NCBI RefSeq assembly: GCF_002777255.1
Contig: NZ_CP017634.1
Coordinates: forward strand, 5,220,903 to 5,284,902
Reading direction: 5' to 3'
DNA: 64,000 bases
Source: Candidatus Formimonas warabiya
Lineage (GTDB): Bacteria > Bacillota > Dehalobacteriia > Dehalobacteriales > Dehalobacteriaceae
Part shown: piece by piece, positions 8,702-17,060 of the stretch
How the letters are laid out: each line of letters opens with the position of its first letter
How positions within the stretch are numbered: position 1 is the stretch's first letter
Position numbers and translations under genes: made by a program
Notes under the pieces: model-generated
What the model was told of the DNA's origin: nothing
Seen by the model: the letters and a program-made list of their open reading frames with translations, nothing else
Database searches by the model: none

Positions 8702-9037
8702 ATGACTCAAGGATCTTTAAACCCTATTTCCCCCGGGGATTTTGATCAGTTAACCTTTGACAGCCCTGTTCCCGTGACGGTTTTCTTCGGTGCGGAACGG
8801 TGTCAGGTCTGTAAAGAGCTGTTGCCTACAGTAGAAGAAATTGCCCGTGATTATGCCGGAAAAATGAATTTTTATTGGGTGGATGTGGATGAATACAAGA
8901 CATTGGCCACCCGGTTCAGGTTAAGGGGAATTCCTCAGATCCTGATCTTTCACCAAGGAGAGATCAAAGAACGCATCGGCGGGCTGGCGGAAAAAGAAGC
9001 CATTCAGGAAAAGATCGACAGTGTGTTGGGCGTATAA
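8702..9037 (+). CDS. trxA: Thioredoxin-family protein with CQVC active site
   Basis: 111 residues with the thioredoxin fold pattern: VTVFFGAERCQVCKELLPTVEEIA near residue 30-50, YWVDVDEY, and the cis-proline segment RGIPQILIFHQGE. The redox motif is CQVC instead of CGPC, which would shift the redox potential, and the usual Trp before the first Cys is replaced. ATG 8702 has AGGAGG just upstream. It is the expected partner of the preceding reductase. Small thioredoxin pairs like this accompany glycine/betaine reductase operons in Clostridia, but no selenoprotein reductase genes are seen here. Confidence 0.88.
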   Translation: MTQGSLNPISPGDFDQLTFDSPVPVTVFFGAERCQVCKELLPTVEEIARDYAGKMNFYWVDVDEYKTLATRFRLRGIPQILIFHQGEIKERIGGLAEKEAIQEKIDSVLGV

Positions 9038-9058
9038 CCCTAAGTTATTATGGGTTTT
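9035..9058 (+). terminator. Weak hairpin after trxA
   Basis: AACCC (9036-9040) and GGGTT (9052-9056) can pair around an 11-base loop and run into TTTT. The stem is short, so termination would be partial. The remainder of the 311-base gap to the BCCT gene holds the promoter at 9163 and no gene that I can see. Confidence 0.4.
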
Positions 9059-9162
9059 AACAAGTTAATGTGACTTAAAAATAGCCTGATCCGTCTGTCC
9101 CGCACGGGAAGAATACGCCGAAAATCCTTTTGCCTATGGGAAAAACAGCAGCTCTTCATTTT

Positions 9163-9178
9163 AGGCATCGTTTTTGCT
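9163..9178 (+). promoter_or_regulatory. Sigma-54 promoter of the BCCT transporter gene
   Basis: AGGCATCGTTTTTGCT has GG at 9164-9165 and GC at 9176-9177 with the required 10 bases between. A start near 9189 would give a leader of about 160 bases before ATG 9349. The -24 element is slightly off consensus (AGGCAT instead of TGGCAC). Confidence 0.68.
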
Positions 9179-9348
9179 ACAAGAGTTAGAGAAGAGGCGA
9201 AATGGGGTATTTCGGGAAAAAAGGGGGGAGAAAAAAACTGATTCATGTTTAGCAGGGAAAAAGAAGTAAAGGTTATACACGGGTATGCTCAACGCAGAAA
9301 GAAGTTGGAATACAGGAATTATCAACTTAATATGTAGGAGGGGTACAA

Positions 9349-10968
9349 ATGGATAATGGAAAGCCACAACCTAAATACGCGAAAATTAATCCAATGGTAT
9401 TTTGGGTATCCATCGGGGTATGTCTGCTGTTTTACGGACCCATGGTGATTTACCAGGAAGGCGCGCAGAATATTATCAATAAAACCTTTGCCTTTGTGAC
9501 CCGTGTCACGGACTGGACCTGGGAGGTTGTTGTTCTGGGCTGTCTGGTTTTCTTAGCCTGGCTGGCCTTTAGCCGGTACGGCAATGTAAAATTGGGCGGA
9601 CCCGACGACAAACCGGAATTCTCTACTTTTACCTGGATTGCCATGATGTTTTGTGGCGGTTCCGGGGCGGGACTTGTTTACTGGGCATTGGTGGAACCGA
9701 TTTGGTATCTGGCCGGGCCGCCCTTTGGCGTGGAGCCTTTTTCTGCCGCATCTGCCCAATGGGCGCTGTCTTACGGGGTCTTCCACTGGGGCTTTAGTGC
9801 ATGGGCTACCTTTGCGGTTCCTGCCCTGGCTTTCGGATATATGTATTATGTGCGCAAAAAGCCTTTTCTTTATCCCAGTTATGCCTGCCGCGGCGTCTTA
9901 GGAAAATGGGTGGACGGTTGGGTAGGAAAATTGATTGATGCTATCGTCATTATTGGTATGGTGGGTGGGATGGCCACCTCCCTGGGATTTGTGATTCCCA
10001 TGATCTCGAAGATCGCGGCGGACTATTTCGGTATTGCTGATGGCATAGGCTTTAAAATGGTTGTTTCTATCATCTTTTTATGTATTTACGGGTGGAGCTG
10101 CTATCAGGGATTAAAGGGCGGGATTGCCAAACTGGCCGATGCCAATATGTATTTATCCTTTCTGATCCTGGCCTTTGTCCTGGTTGTCGGTCCTACTGCT
10201 TTCCTGTTTTCTCTCTTTGCGGACAACATGGGCGTATTGCTGAATAACTTTTTCCGCATGAGCCTATATACCGACCCCATCGCCAAATCCGGCTTCCCCC
10301 AAGACTGGACCACCTTCTACTGGGCCTGGTGGCTGGCTTGGGCTATGTATGTAGGGCTTTTTGTCGCCCGTATTTCCAAGGGCCGCACCATCAAATCCGT
10401 GATTGCCAACTGCGTTTTTTCGGCTACCGGCGGGTGCGCTCTCTTCTTCCTGATTTTCGGCGGTTATCAAGTGGATATGATTATGAATCAAGGGGTAGAC
10501 CTGTTTGCCATTTTGCGAGACCAGGGCGGACCGGCAGTAACCTCCGCATTTTTGCAGTCACTGCCCCTTAACGCCATCGTCATCCCTTTCTTTATCTTTG
10601 TTATGTTCATATCTCAGGCCACCGGTGTGGATGCCGCTTCTTTTACCATGGCAAACATGGCTTGTTATGAAGTGCAGGATGGGGTAGAACCTCCTAAATG
10701 GTCCCGTGTTGTTTGGGCATTGGTACTTTTCTTTGCTACCACGGGTCTGCTGCTGGTGGGCGGTATGGATGCGGTCAAACTATCCTCCGTATTAACGGCG
10801 GTACCGGTGTTGTTCCTGCTGATCATATTGGCTATTTCTTTGGTCAAGTGGCTGCGGGAAGACTTTGGTCATGATGAACCGCTTACTACAAACAAGTATG
10901 ACGCGGTGATCAATGAACAGGGAAAAGCTGCTTATGCGGAAGGAGTTGCCCAGTCCAAAAGCGTGTAA
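9349..10968 (+). CDS. BCCT-family quaternary-amine (betaine/choline/carnitine) transporter
   Basis: 539 residues with about twelve transmembrane helices. It matches the BCCT family: a glycine-rich GGSGAGLVYWALVEPIW segment in helix 3, a tryptophan-rich FHWGFSAWA segment, and the helix-8 region around FYWAWWLAWAMYVGLFVARISKGRT. BCCT carriers import trimethylammonium compounds by ion symport or by exchange. ATG 9349 follows GGAGGGG. The gene lies directly before two MttB-family methyltransferases, so the imported substrate is probably demethylated by them. It has its own sigma-54 promoter and its own terminator. The exact substrate cannot be read from the sequence. Confidence 0.93.
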   Translation: MDNGKPQPKYAKINPMVFWVSIGVCLLFYGPMVIYQEGAQNIINKTFAFVTRVTDWTWEVVVLGCLVFLAWLAFSRYGNVKLGGPDDKPEFSTFTWIAMMFCGGSGAGLVYWALVEPIWYLAGPPFGVEPFSAASAQWALSYGVFHWGFSAWATFAVPALAFGYMYYVRKKPFLYPSYACRGVLGKWVDGWVGKLIDAIVIIGMVGGMATSLGFVIPMISKIAADYFGIADGIGFKMVVSIIFLCIYGWSCYQGLKGGIAKLADANMYLSFLILAFVLVVGPTAFLFSLFADNMGVLLNNFFRMSLYTDPIAKSGFPQDWTTFYWAWWLAWAMYVGLFVARISKGRTIKSVIANCVFSATGGCALFFLIFGGYQVDMIMNQGVDLFAILRDQGGPAVTSAFLQSLPLNAIVIPFFIFVMFISQATGVDAASFTMANMACYEVQDGVEPPKWSRVVWALVLFFATTGLLLVGGMDAVKLSSVLTAVPVLFLLIILAISLVKWLREDFGHDEPLTTNKYDAVINEQGKAAYAEGVAQSKSV

Positions 10969-11020
10969 GCCTAAGAAGTGATCCATAGGGATCCGGCTTG
11001 CCAAACCGGTAACTGATGAT

Positions 11021-11064
11021 GAGAAACGGGTGATGAATTTCTTTCATCACCTGTTTTCTCTAAT
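11021..11064 (+). terminator. Strong stem-loop after the BCCT gene
   Basis: GGTGATGAA (11029-11037) pairs with TTCATCACC (11043-11051) around a 5-base loop. The stem continues outward with GAGAAAC (11021-11027) against GTTTTCTC (11053-11060), so nearly 18 base pairs form. It lies about 50 bases after the transporter stop and before the next sigma-54 promoter. Confidence 0.78.
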
Positions 11065-11074
11065 TATTAAAAGT

Positions 11075-11090
11075 TGGTATGATAATTGCT
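11075..11090 (+). promoter_or_regulatory. Sigma-54 promoter of the mttB unit
   Basis: TGGTATGATAATTGCT places GG at 11076-11077 and GC at 11088-11089, 10 bases apart. Its -24 half (TGGTATG) is identical to that of the promoter at 5368. The predicted start near 11100 leaves a 60-base leader before ATG 11162, which has GGAGGA upstream. Confidence 0.82.
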
Positions 11091-11161
11091 TATATGATAG
11101 CAGATAGCTGGTATCAGCCCGAATTTGTCGATGCAAAATATGAAATAAAGGAGGATAAACG

Positions 11162-12646
11162 ATGCGGACTAATTCTGAGGCAGCTGTGAATTTGACAAGA
11201 GGATTCGGATTAAAAATGTTTTCCGAAGATGAACTCTATGCCATCCATTTAGCAACACTGCAGGTATTGGAAAGAACAGGCATTAAGGTAGAGAGCGAAG
11301 AAGCATTGGAAATTTTTGACGCCGGCGGTGCGAAGGTAAATAAACAAACTCATCTGGTGAAATTCCCGGCTTATATTGTGGAGGACGCTATTCGTTCCGC
11401 CCCCAGCAAGGTGGTGTTGAATGCCAGGAATCCGGTGCATAATGTGATCCTGGAAGGAAAGAGGGTTCATTTTACCAATTTCGGGGAAGGGATTATGGTG
11501 ATTGATCCTTTTACCGGTGCATACAGAAAGTCCACCAAGCAGGATTGCGCCAACGCGGCATTGATCTGTGACGCCCTGGACGAGGTGGATGTCATTTTAA
11601 GAGCGGTAGCGGCCCATGATGTGTTTGTTCCCACCCATGCTCTCCATGAAATGGAAGTGTGCTTTCATAATACGTCCAAACCGGTTTTCAATGGAGGAGT
11701 GAACGCCAGGCTTGCCGAATACTTGTTCCAAATGGGGGCGGCCGTGTGCGGGGGCATGGATAAATTTAAAGAACGTCCCATTCTCTCCCTTAATGTGTGT
11801 CCGACCAGCCCCTTGCAGCTGACCAGTCATTGCACCGACGCCATTATTAAATGTGCGGAATACGGGGTACCGGTGAATATTCTTTCCATGGCCATGGCCG
11901 GAGGCTCTTCGCCCGTTACCTTGGGGGGAACCCTGGTTACCCATAATGCGGAAGTCTTGTCCGGCGTCATTCTGAATCAGTTAACCCGGAAAGGAGCCCC
12001 GGTCATTTACGGCAGTTCCACCACCATGATGGATCTTAAAACCACCACCGCTCCGGTAGGTGCTCCGGAATTGGGCATGATCAATGCCGCCGTGGCTGCT
12101 CTGGCCCAATACTATTTGCTGCCCAGCTGGGTAGCGGGCGGGTAGGTAGACAGCAAGATTGCCGATGCCCAGGCTGCGCACGAAACAACCATGTCTACTC
12201 TTTTAACCGGATTGGCAGGGGCCAACCTGATTTACGGAGTGGGCATGCTGGAATTAGGAATTACCTTTAGCTTTGAGCAGATGGTGATGGATAACGATAT
12301 TATTAAGATGGTGCGCAAGGTACTGAAAGGGATTGAAATCAGCGATGAAACCCTTGCTGTGGATGTGATCGACCAGGTAGGAGCCGGCGGCGACTTCCTC
12401 AGCCAGGAACACACTATTAAATATATGCGCACGGAACAATCCCGCCCCAAGATTCTGGACCGGCAAATGCGCTATGCCTGGAAAGATAAGGGAAGCAAGG
12501 ACCTTACCGCCGTGGCTCATGAAGAAGCGGTTTCCCTGCTGCAGAATCATAAACCGGAGCCGTTGACGGAGAGTGTCCAGGCAGAACTGCAGTCTATTAT
12601 TGCCGAGGCGGAAGCAGAGTTTGCGGCGCAGATGAAAAAAAAGTAG
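11162..12646 (+). CDS. mttB: Trimethylamine methyltransferase MttB, UAG read as pyrrolysine
   Basis: Read through a single in-frame TAG at 12143-12145, the gene encodes 494 residues with pyrrolysine at position 328, close to the usual length and Pyl position of MttB. The residues around the codon are VAGG-Pyl-VDSKIADAQAA. The downstream part continues in the same frame with no indel and retains the family's conserved C-terminal half (GLAGANLIYGVGMLELG). Conventional gene callers would split it at 12145 and restart at the ATG at 12191. MttB moves a methyl group from trimethylamine to the corrinoid of MttC using the Pyl imine ring. No mttC or pyl genes are in the window. It is first in a sigma-54 unit behind a BCCT transporter. 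Confidence 0.93.
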
Positions 12647-12667
12647 TGGTTTAGCACCATACCCGGA

Positions 12668-12698
12668 AGATAAAAGAGATTTCACCTCTCTTTTATCT
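12668..12698 (+). terminator. Perfect 12-bp stem-loop between the two mttB genes
   Basis: AGATAAAAGAGA (12668-12679) and its exact complement (12687-12698) enclose a 7-base loop. No T-run follows, so it may stabilise or process the message instead of ending it. Just downstream, GAGTC-N5-GACTT (12707-12721) resembles the spacing of the candidate activator site near 5256. Confidence 0.5.
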
Positions 12699-12763
12699 GA
12701 GGGGATGAGTCTTAATGACTTAACAAAGAGAACCTGATCTCAGGAGCAAGGGAGGCTTTTTCA

Positions 12764-14170
12764 TTGTCTTTTAACCCGTTTAAACTAATTACCCAAGAAG
12801 ACTATCAAAGAATTCATGATGCTTCACTGCAGATCTTAAGAGAAACCGGTGTGGTTTTCCACTCTCAGGAGGCCCTAGAGATATTCAAGAAACATGGGGC
12901 CCGGGTGAACGGGGAAATTGTCTATCTGGATGCCCCGATGATAGAACATGCCCTGGAGAGCTGTCCCGAGAAGTTTGTGTGGCAGGCGAGAAATCCTGAT
13001 CATTCCGTAACCGTGGGGGAAGGGATTTTGATTCAACCCAATGTGGGGCCGGTGTATATTGAGGACCTGGACCGGGGCCGCCGGCTGGCCACCTTGAAGG
13101 ACTATGCCAATATTATGAAACTGTGCCAGGCCAGCGACGTGATTGACCTGAACGGCAGCATCCCGGTGGATCCCAGCGATGTGGAAGCGGATAAGAAATA
13201 TTTTTATATCATGTATGAAATGTTAAAAAATACGGATAAACCCATTATCGGCGCCTGCGTTTCCCGCCCTGAGGCGAAAAAAATGCTGGAGATGGCGGAA
13301 CTCGCCCTGGGTCAGGAAGGTTTTCTGGAGCAAAATCCCTGCGTAGGGGTTCTGGTCAATTCCCTCAGTCCTTTGGCATATGCTCCGGAAACCCTGGAAA
13401 CAATAATAGAGTATTCCAGAAAAAAACAGATCATTCTTTTGGCCCCCTGCATTATGGCAGGAGTGTCCGGACCCATTAGCCTTCTGGGCACCGCGGTGCT
13501 GCAGAATGTAGAGCTTTTAGCGGGAATTACCTTGACCCAGCTGGTCAATCCCGGTACGCCGGTTGTTTATGCCACGGCTTCTACGGTGGGCTATATGAAG
13601 ACGGCCAGTTACGCCGCCGGTTCACCCGAGGCCATGTTAATCAACACGCCCAACATTCAGATGGGTTTGGATTTTTACCACCTGCCCACCCGGACCATGT
13701 GCGGGATCAACCATGCCAAGGTCTTGGACTGCCAGGCAGGATATGAAACCATGATGAGTTTAATGATGGGATTGATGAGCGGCGCCCATATTTTTGTACA
13801 GTGCTTAGGGGTATTGGATGCCATTATGACCACCTCTTATGAGAAAATCATCATTGATGAGGAATTGATCCGGCGCGTGAAGCGGATCCGGCAAGGGGTG
13901 GATACCTCAGACAAGGCATTGGCGGTTGATGTGATCCAGGAAGTAGGCTATAATGGTACATATCTCACCCATGAAAGTACCTTTGAATCCTTCCGCAACA
14001 TCTGGCTGCCTACGGTATCCAACTGGGAATCTTACCAGGACTGGCGGGCGGAAGGAGGGGAAGATGTCACCGTAAGGGCCCATAGAAGATATAAAGAAAT
14101 CTTAGCAAAGGCCCCGGAATCTCTTTTGGATCCTGAAGTGGAAAAGGCTTTACGCCGTTACCTGGTGTAA
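12764..14170 (+). CDS. MttB-family methyltransferase without pyrrolysine (MtgB-like)
   Basis: 468 residues, a paralogue of the preceding gene by its N-terminal pattern (QILRETGVVFHSQEALEIF, then GARVNGE). Aligning FYHLPTRTMCGINHAK with the Pyl enzyme's YYLLPSWVAGG-Pyl-VDSK puts Ile315 at the pyrrolysine position. Non-Pyl members act on quaternary amines; glycine betaine methyltransferase MtgB of Desulfitobacterium hafniense is the characterised example. With the Pyl enzyme and the BCCT carrier it suggests stepwise use of a quaternary amine and trimethylamine. The start is TTG 12764 after GGGAGG. It has no clear promoter of its own, so it is probably co-transcribed with mttB. Confidence 0.88.
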   Translation: MSFNPFKLITQEDYQRIHDASLQILRETGVVFHSQEALEIFKKHGARVNGEIVYLDAPMIEHALESCPEKFVWQARNPDHSVTVGEGILIQPNVGPVYIEDLDRGRRLATLKDYANIMKLCQASDVIDLNGSIPVDPSDVEADKKYFYIMYEMLKNTDKPIIGACVSRPEAKKMLEMAELALGQEGFLEQNPCVGVLVNSLSPLAYAPETLETIIEYSRKKQIILLAPCIMAGVSGPISLLGTAVLQNVELLAGITLTQLVNPGTPVVYATASTVGYMKTASYAAGSPEAMLINTPNIQMGLDFYHLPTRTMCGINHAKVLDCQAGYETMMSLMMGLMSGAHIFVQCLGVLDAIMTTSYEKIIIDEELIRRVKRIRQGVDTSDKALAVDVIQEVGYNGTYLTHESTFESFRNIWLPTVSNWESYQDWRAEGGEDVTVRAHRRYKEILAKAPESLLDPEVEKALRRYLV

Positions 14171-14203
14171 GGGACCGGTTGATTAATTTGTGGAGTGGTT
14201 CAT

Positions 14204-15268
14204 TTGGCAGAAAGCATCCATCATGACCCGAAGAAAAAAGGCATCGTGCCATATTTGGCTTCTATGAAATTGGGGCTGTGCCTCATCTTTATCCAAGGGG
14301 GATTGATCTCCCTGGGTACCGTGATTCCCCAAGACGCTCCGGCACAGCTTTACCTGATGAATTACGGAGACAGGCTGGGAAAGCTGATTGTACTTACAGG
14401 CTTAGACCATCTGTACCGGTCCTGGTGGTATATTTTCTTTTCCGTATTACTCCTGTTAAACCTGGTGTTTTGTTTGATGCTCCGCGTGAAAAGGCTGAAA
14501 AACCTGCGCGCCTGGGGTTCCTTTTTGATCCATGGCAGCCTTTTGGTCCTTTTCATCGGCTGCCTGATCTCAGGAGCCTGGGGTCACCGGGAGTACGTAG
14601 AACTGGCCGAGGGAGATACCGTCAATCTGGCCACGAAAGGCTTTTCTCCCCATGTGCTTACTTTAAAAGAGTTTAGAATCTCCTATTATGAGAATTATGA
14701 TCCCCAGCAGTATTATTCGGATTTGACTCTTCAGTTGGAAAACCGGCAGGCGATCCAGGGACAGACCAGTGTCAATCACCCCTTTCAGGCGGGCGGATTA
14801 AAAATTTACCAAACCAGCTACGGATGGGTGCTTCAGGGCACTGTCAAGACCGGCCAAAGCAGTACCCCTTTTACCGTACGGGATGGGGACTTTGTGAATC
14901 TGAACGACCGGCAGGATTTAAACATCAGAACCTTTTTTATCCCCGATTATGATGCCCAAACCGGAACCATGTCCTCCAAAACGCCCCTTCCTCAGAATCC
15001 CAGGATGGTATGCGCCATGATTCAGGGAGGGGAAATGACGGACTTTCTGTTGCTCGCCCCCGGTGAAAGCAAGGAGATGGCCGGATGCACCGTGACCTTT
15101 ACTTCCTTTCGCCGTTATTCAGGCTTAGAGATTAAGCAGGATCCAGGGATACCCTATATTTTTGCCGGGTTCGTTTTGGTCGTATTGGGTCTTGTTTTGT
15201 ACTGGTGTGTACCCCATGCCAAGATCAAAAAGGAAGGGAGGGAGCCTGGTGGAGAGCATCTTCAATAG
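14204..15268 (+). CDS. resB: ResB-family cytochrome c biogenesis protein
   Basis: About 354 residues with three N-terminal membrane helices (about 15-35, 65-85, 100-120), a long extracytoplasmic domain and one C-terminal helix (about 325-345), the layout of ResB/Ccs1. Motifs include SMKLGLCLIFIQGGLISLGTVIPQ and GSFLIHGSLLVLFIG. With ResC/CcsA it delivers and attaches heme to apocytochromes c outside the membrane. TTG 14204 has GGAGTGG at good spacing; GTG 14195 is in frame as an alternative. It overlaps the next gene by 20 bases. DsrJ, encoded at 175, is a plausible client. Confidence 0.9.
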   Translation: MAESIHHDPKKKGIVPYLASMKLGLCLIFIQGGLISLGTVIPQDAPAQLYLMNYGDRLGKLIVLTGLDHLYRSWWYIFFSVLLLLNLVFCLMLRVKRLKNLRAWGSFLIHGSLLVLFIGCLISGAWGHREYVELAEGDTVNLATKGFSPHVLTLKEFRISYYENYDPQQYYSDLTLQLENRQAIQGQTSVNHPFQAGGLKIYQTSYGWVLQGTVKTGQSSTPFTVRDGDFVNLNDRQDLNIRTFFIPDYDAQTGTMSSKTPLPQNPRMVCAMIQGGEMTDFLLLAPGESKEMAGCTVTFTSFRRYSGLEIKQDPGIPYIFAGFVLVVLGLVLYWCVPHAKIKKEGREPGGEHLQ

Positions 15269-16046
15269 CGTGGCTTATCTGTTTTTAATCCTGGCCACAT
15301 TCTTCAGCTTATTGTCTCTTTGGAAACCCAATCGGTTTTTGGAAAAGGCGTCTTTTGGCGGTGTGCTCACGGCGTTTATTTTCCTCACCCTATTTCTGGG
15401 CTGGCGCAGCTGGACTTTAGACCGCCTGCCTGTAACCTCCCTTTACGAATTTGTTTTCCTTTTTTCCTGGGGCATTCTGGTACTTTATCTTTTTACCTGG
15501 CGAAAATTAAAATTGAATTTATACACCTTTCTGACCGCTTTTTTTAATGTGCTCATCTTCTCCGTAGGAAATACTTTTTCTGCAGAGGCCAGACCCTTAG
15601 TTCCGGCCCTGCAAAGCGTGTGGCTGCAATTTCATGTGCTGACAGCCATCTTGGCCTATGGAGGGTTCGGTATTGCCTGTTTTTTAGGGATCATTTACTT
15701 AATCAAAGGCTCCAAGGGGGGCACTGAAGCCGCCGTCAGCCTGGGCAAACGGATCGATCATCTCATCTACTGGTCTGTTGCGGTGGGTTTTTCTTTTTTA
15801 ACTTTAGTGATTATTACCGGAGCGGTTTGGGCGGAACAGGTCTGGGGCAGTTGGTGGAACTGGGATCCCAAAGAAACCTGGGCCTTAATTACCTGGCTGA
15901 TTTATGCCGGATACCTGCACGTACGAAAAACCTATGGCTGGCAGGGGAAAAAAGGGGCCATCCTGGTCATCGTCGGCTTTGTGGCGGTCCTGTTCACCCT
16001 GTTTGGGGTAACCCTCTTGCTCCATGGGGTACACAGCTATGGTTAA
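15249..16046 (+). CDS. resC: ResC/CcsA-family heme handling protein
   Basis: 265 residues, eight or so membrane helices. The tryptophan-rich heme signature VWGSWWNWDPKETW (the WWD motif) and flanking conserved histidines identify it as CcsA/ResC, the heme exporter and ligase half of cytochrome c maturation System II. The start GTG 15249 has GGAAGGGAGGGAGCC just upstream and lies inside the end of resB; an upstream TTG/ATG extension to 15162 is unlikely because it would overlap the last ResB helix. The operon appears to end here. Confidence 0.92.
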   Translation: MESIFNSVAYLFLILATFFSLLSLWKPNRFLEKASFGGVLTAFIFLTLFLGWRSWTLDRLPVTSLYEFVFLFSWGILVLYLFTWRKLKLNLYTFLTAFFNVLIFSVGNTFSAEARPLVPALQSVWLQFHVLTAILAYGGFGIACFLGIIYLIKGSKGGTEAAVSLGKRIDHLIYWSVAVGFSFLTLVIITGAVWAEQVWGSWWNWDPKETWALITWLIYAGYLHVRKTYGWQGKKGAILVIVGFVAVLFTLFGVTLLLHGVHSYG

Positions 16047-16105
16047 ATTACTGGAAAAAAAGTTTTTCTGATTCGAAAGGATAATTTAATAAAGGTGGGG
16101 ATAAT

Positions 16106-16978
16106 ATGGCTGACAACAGGGAACTTTGCCAAACATTGAAACATTTTTTAACCGTTGCTCCATATATTAACCAGCTTACGATTGAGGATATGGGATTATT
16201 TGTCTGTGATCAGGAAAGGGTTATTTGGGATGTGACGCCGAAAACCTTTAAATGGCCCAAGGCAAGCTATGTGGGTGACCAGCCGGGGCCGGACTGGGTA
16301 GTCTCCAAGGCCATGCAGCAACAAAAAAGACTCATTGAGGAAGTAGGAAAAGAAGCCTTTGGCGTGCCTTATATGGCGGTGGCTCTGCCCATTTTTGAAA
16401 ACCGCCGGGTGGTAGGGGGCATTGCGGTTCAGGTATCGGTGGAACGAAAAGAAAAGCTTTTGGAAATTGCCCATTCTTTGGATCAGACGATCAGAACTTT
16501 GGATACCACTGTGCAACAAGTAGCGGCGGAAGCAGAGGAGTTATCTGCCACCGGGGAAGAATTGGGCAGCATTTCCCAGGAAACAAATGCCCAGGTGGGA
16601 GAAACCGATGATGTGATTGAGGTGATCCGGAAAATAGCCGGCCAAACCAATTTAATCGGTCTGAATGCAGCCATCGAAGCAGCCCGGGTAGGCGAACACG
16701 GCCGGGGATTTACGGTGGTGGCGGAAGAAGTACGCAAACTGGCCCAAACCAGTTCAACTTCCACGAAAAATATCAAGCAAACCTTGGAAAGAGTGAAAAG
16801 TGCCGTAGAACAAATCAATTCGGCCGTGAAAGAAGTGGCAATCGTGGCCAACCACCAGGCGGAAGTCCTGACCGATATTTCGGCTGCCGTGGATAATCTG
16901 ACGGGTTTAGCTGATTCCATTGTGACCATGGCCCAGGACCTAACAAGAGATGCTTATGCGGCGTATGAAGGAAAATAG
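16106..16978 (+). CDS. Soluble methyl-accepting chemotaxis-type sensor (YfmS-like)
   Basis: 290 residues with no transmembrane segment. Residues 1-115 form a small sensor domain ([20 protein letters not shown], then [20 protein letters not shown]), and residues about 120-290 are a short MCP signalling coiled coil with the hairpin tip [34 protein letters not shown]. It would signal to CheA/CheW from the cytoplasm. It lies directly after resC with its own Shine-Dalgarno site (AGGTGGGGA) and is followed by a strong terminator. The ligand is unknown. Confidence 0.87.
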   Translation: MADNRELCQTLKHFLTVAPYINQLTIEDMGLFVCDQERVIWDVTPKTFKWPKASYVGDQPGPDWVVSKAMQQQKRLIEEVGKEAFGVPYMAVALPIFENRRVVGGIAVQVSVERKEKLLEIAHSLDQTIRTLDTTVQQVAAEAEELSATGEELGSISQETNAQVGETDDVIEVIRKIAGQTNLIGLNAAIEAARVGEHGRGFTVVAEEVRKLAQTSSTSTKNIKQTLERVKSAVEQINSAVKEVAIVANHQAEVLTDISAAVDNLTGLADSIVTMAQDLTRDAYAAYEGK

Positions 16979-17004
16979 GGCCTAAAAAAGAACATAGTAA
17001 ATTT

Positions 17005-17036
17005 AACCCCTTTTCGTAAGGGGTTTTTATTTTTTT
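17005..17036. terminator. Strong intrinsic terminator
   Basis: AACCCCTT (17005-17012) and AAGGGGTT (17018-17025) form an 8-bp stem with a 5-base loop, then TTTATTTTTTT. It ends the chemoreceptor transcript. The leftward amidase gene ends 25 bases beyond, so the hairpin also sits where a convergent terminator is needed. Confidence 0.85.
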
Positions 17037-17060
17037 CAAAATTTATTACAAAGCCAGACT

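Noticed and set aside
11162-12145. mttB as a pseudogene with a nonsense mutation
   Set aside because: The stop is TAG, at the exact Pyl position of the family, and everything else in the gene is intact.
12191-12646. A separate 151-residue gene starting at ATG 12191
   Set aside because: It is the in-frame continuation of mttB beyond the UAG; no ribosome site precedes the ATG and the 15 codons before it fit the MttB family.
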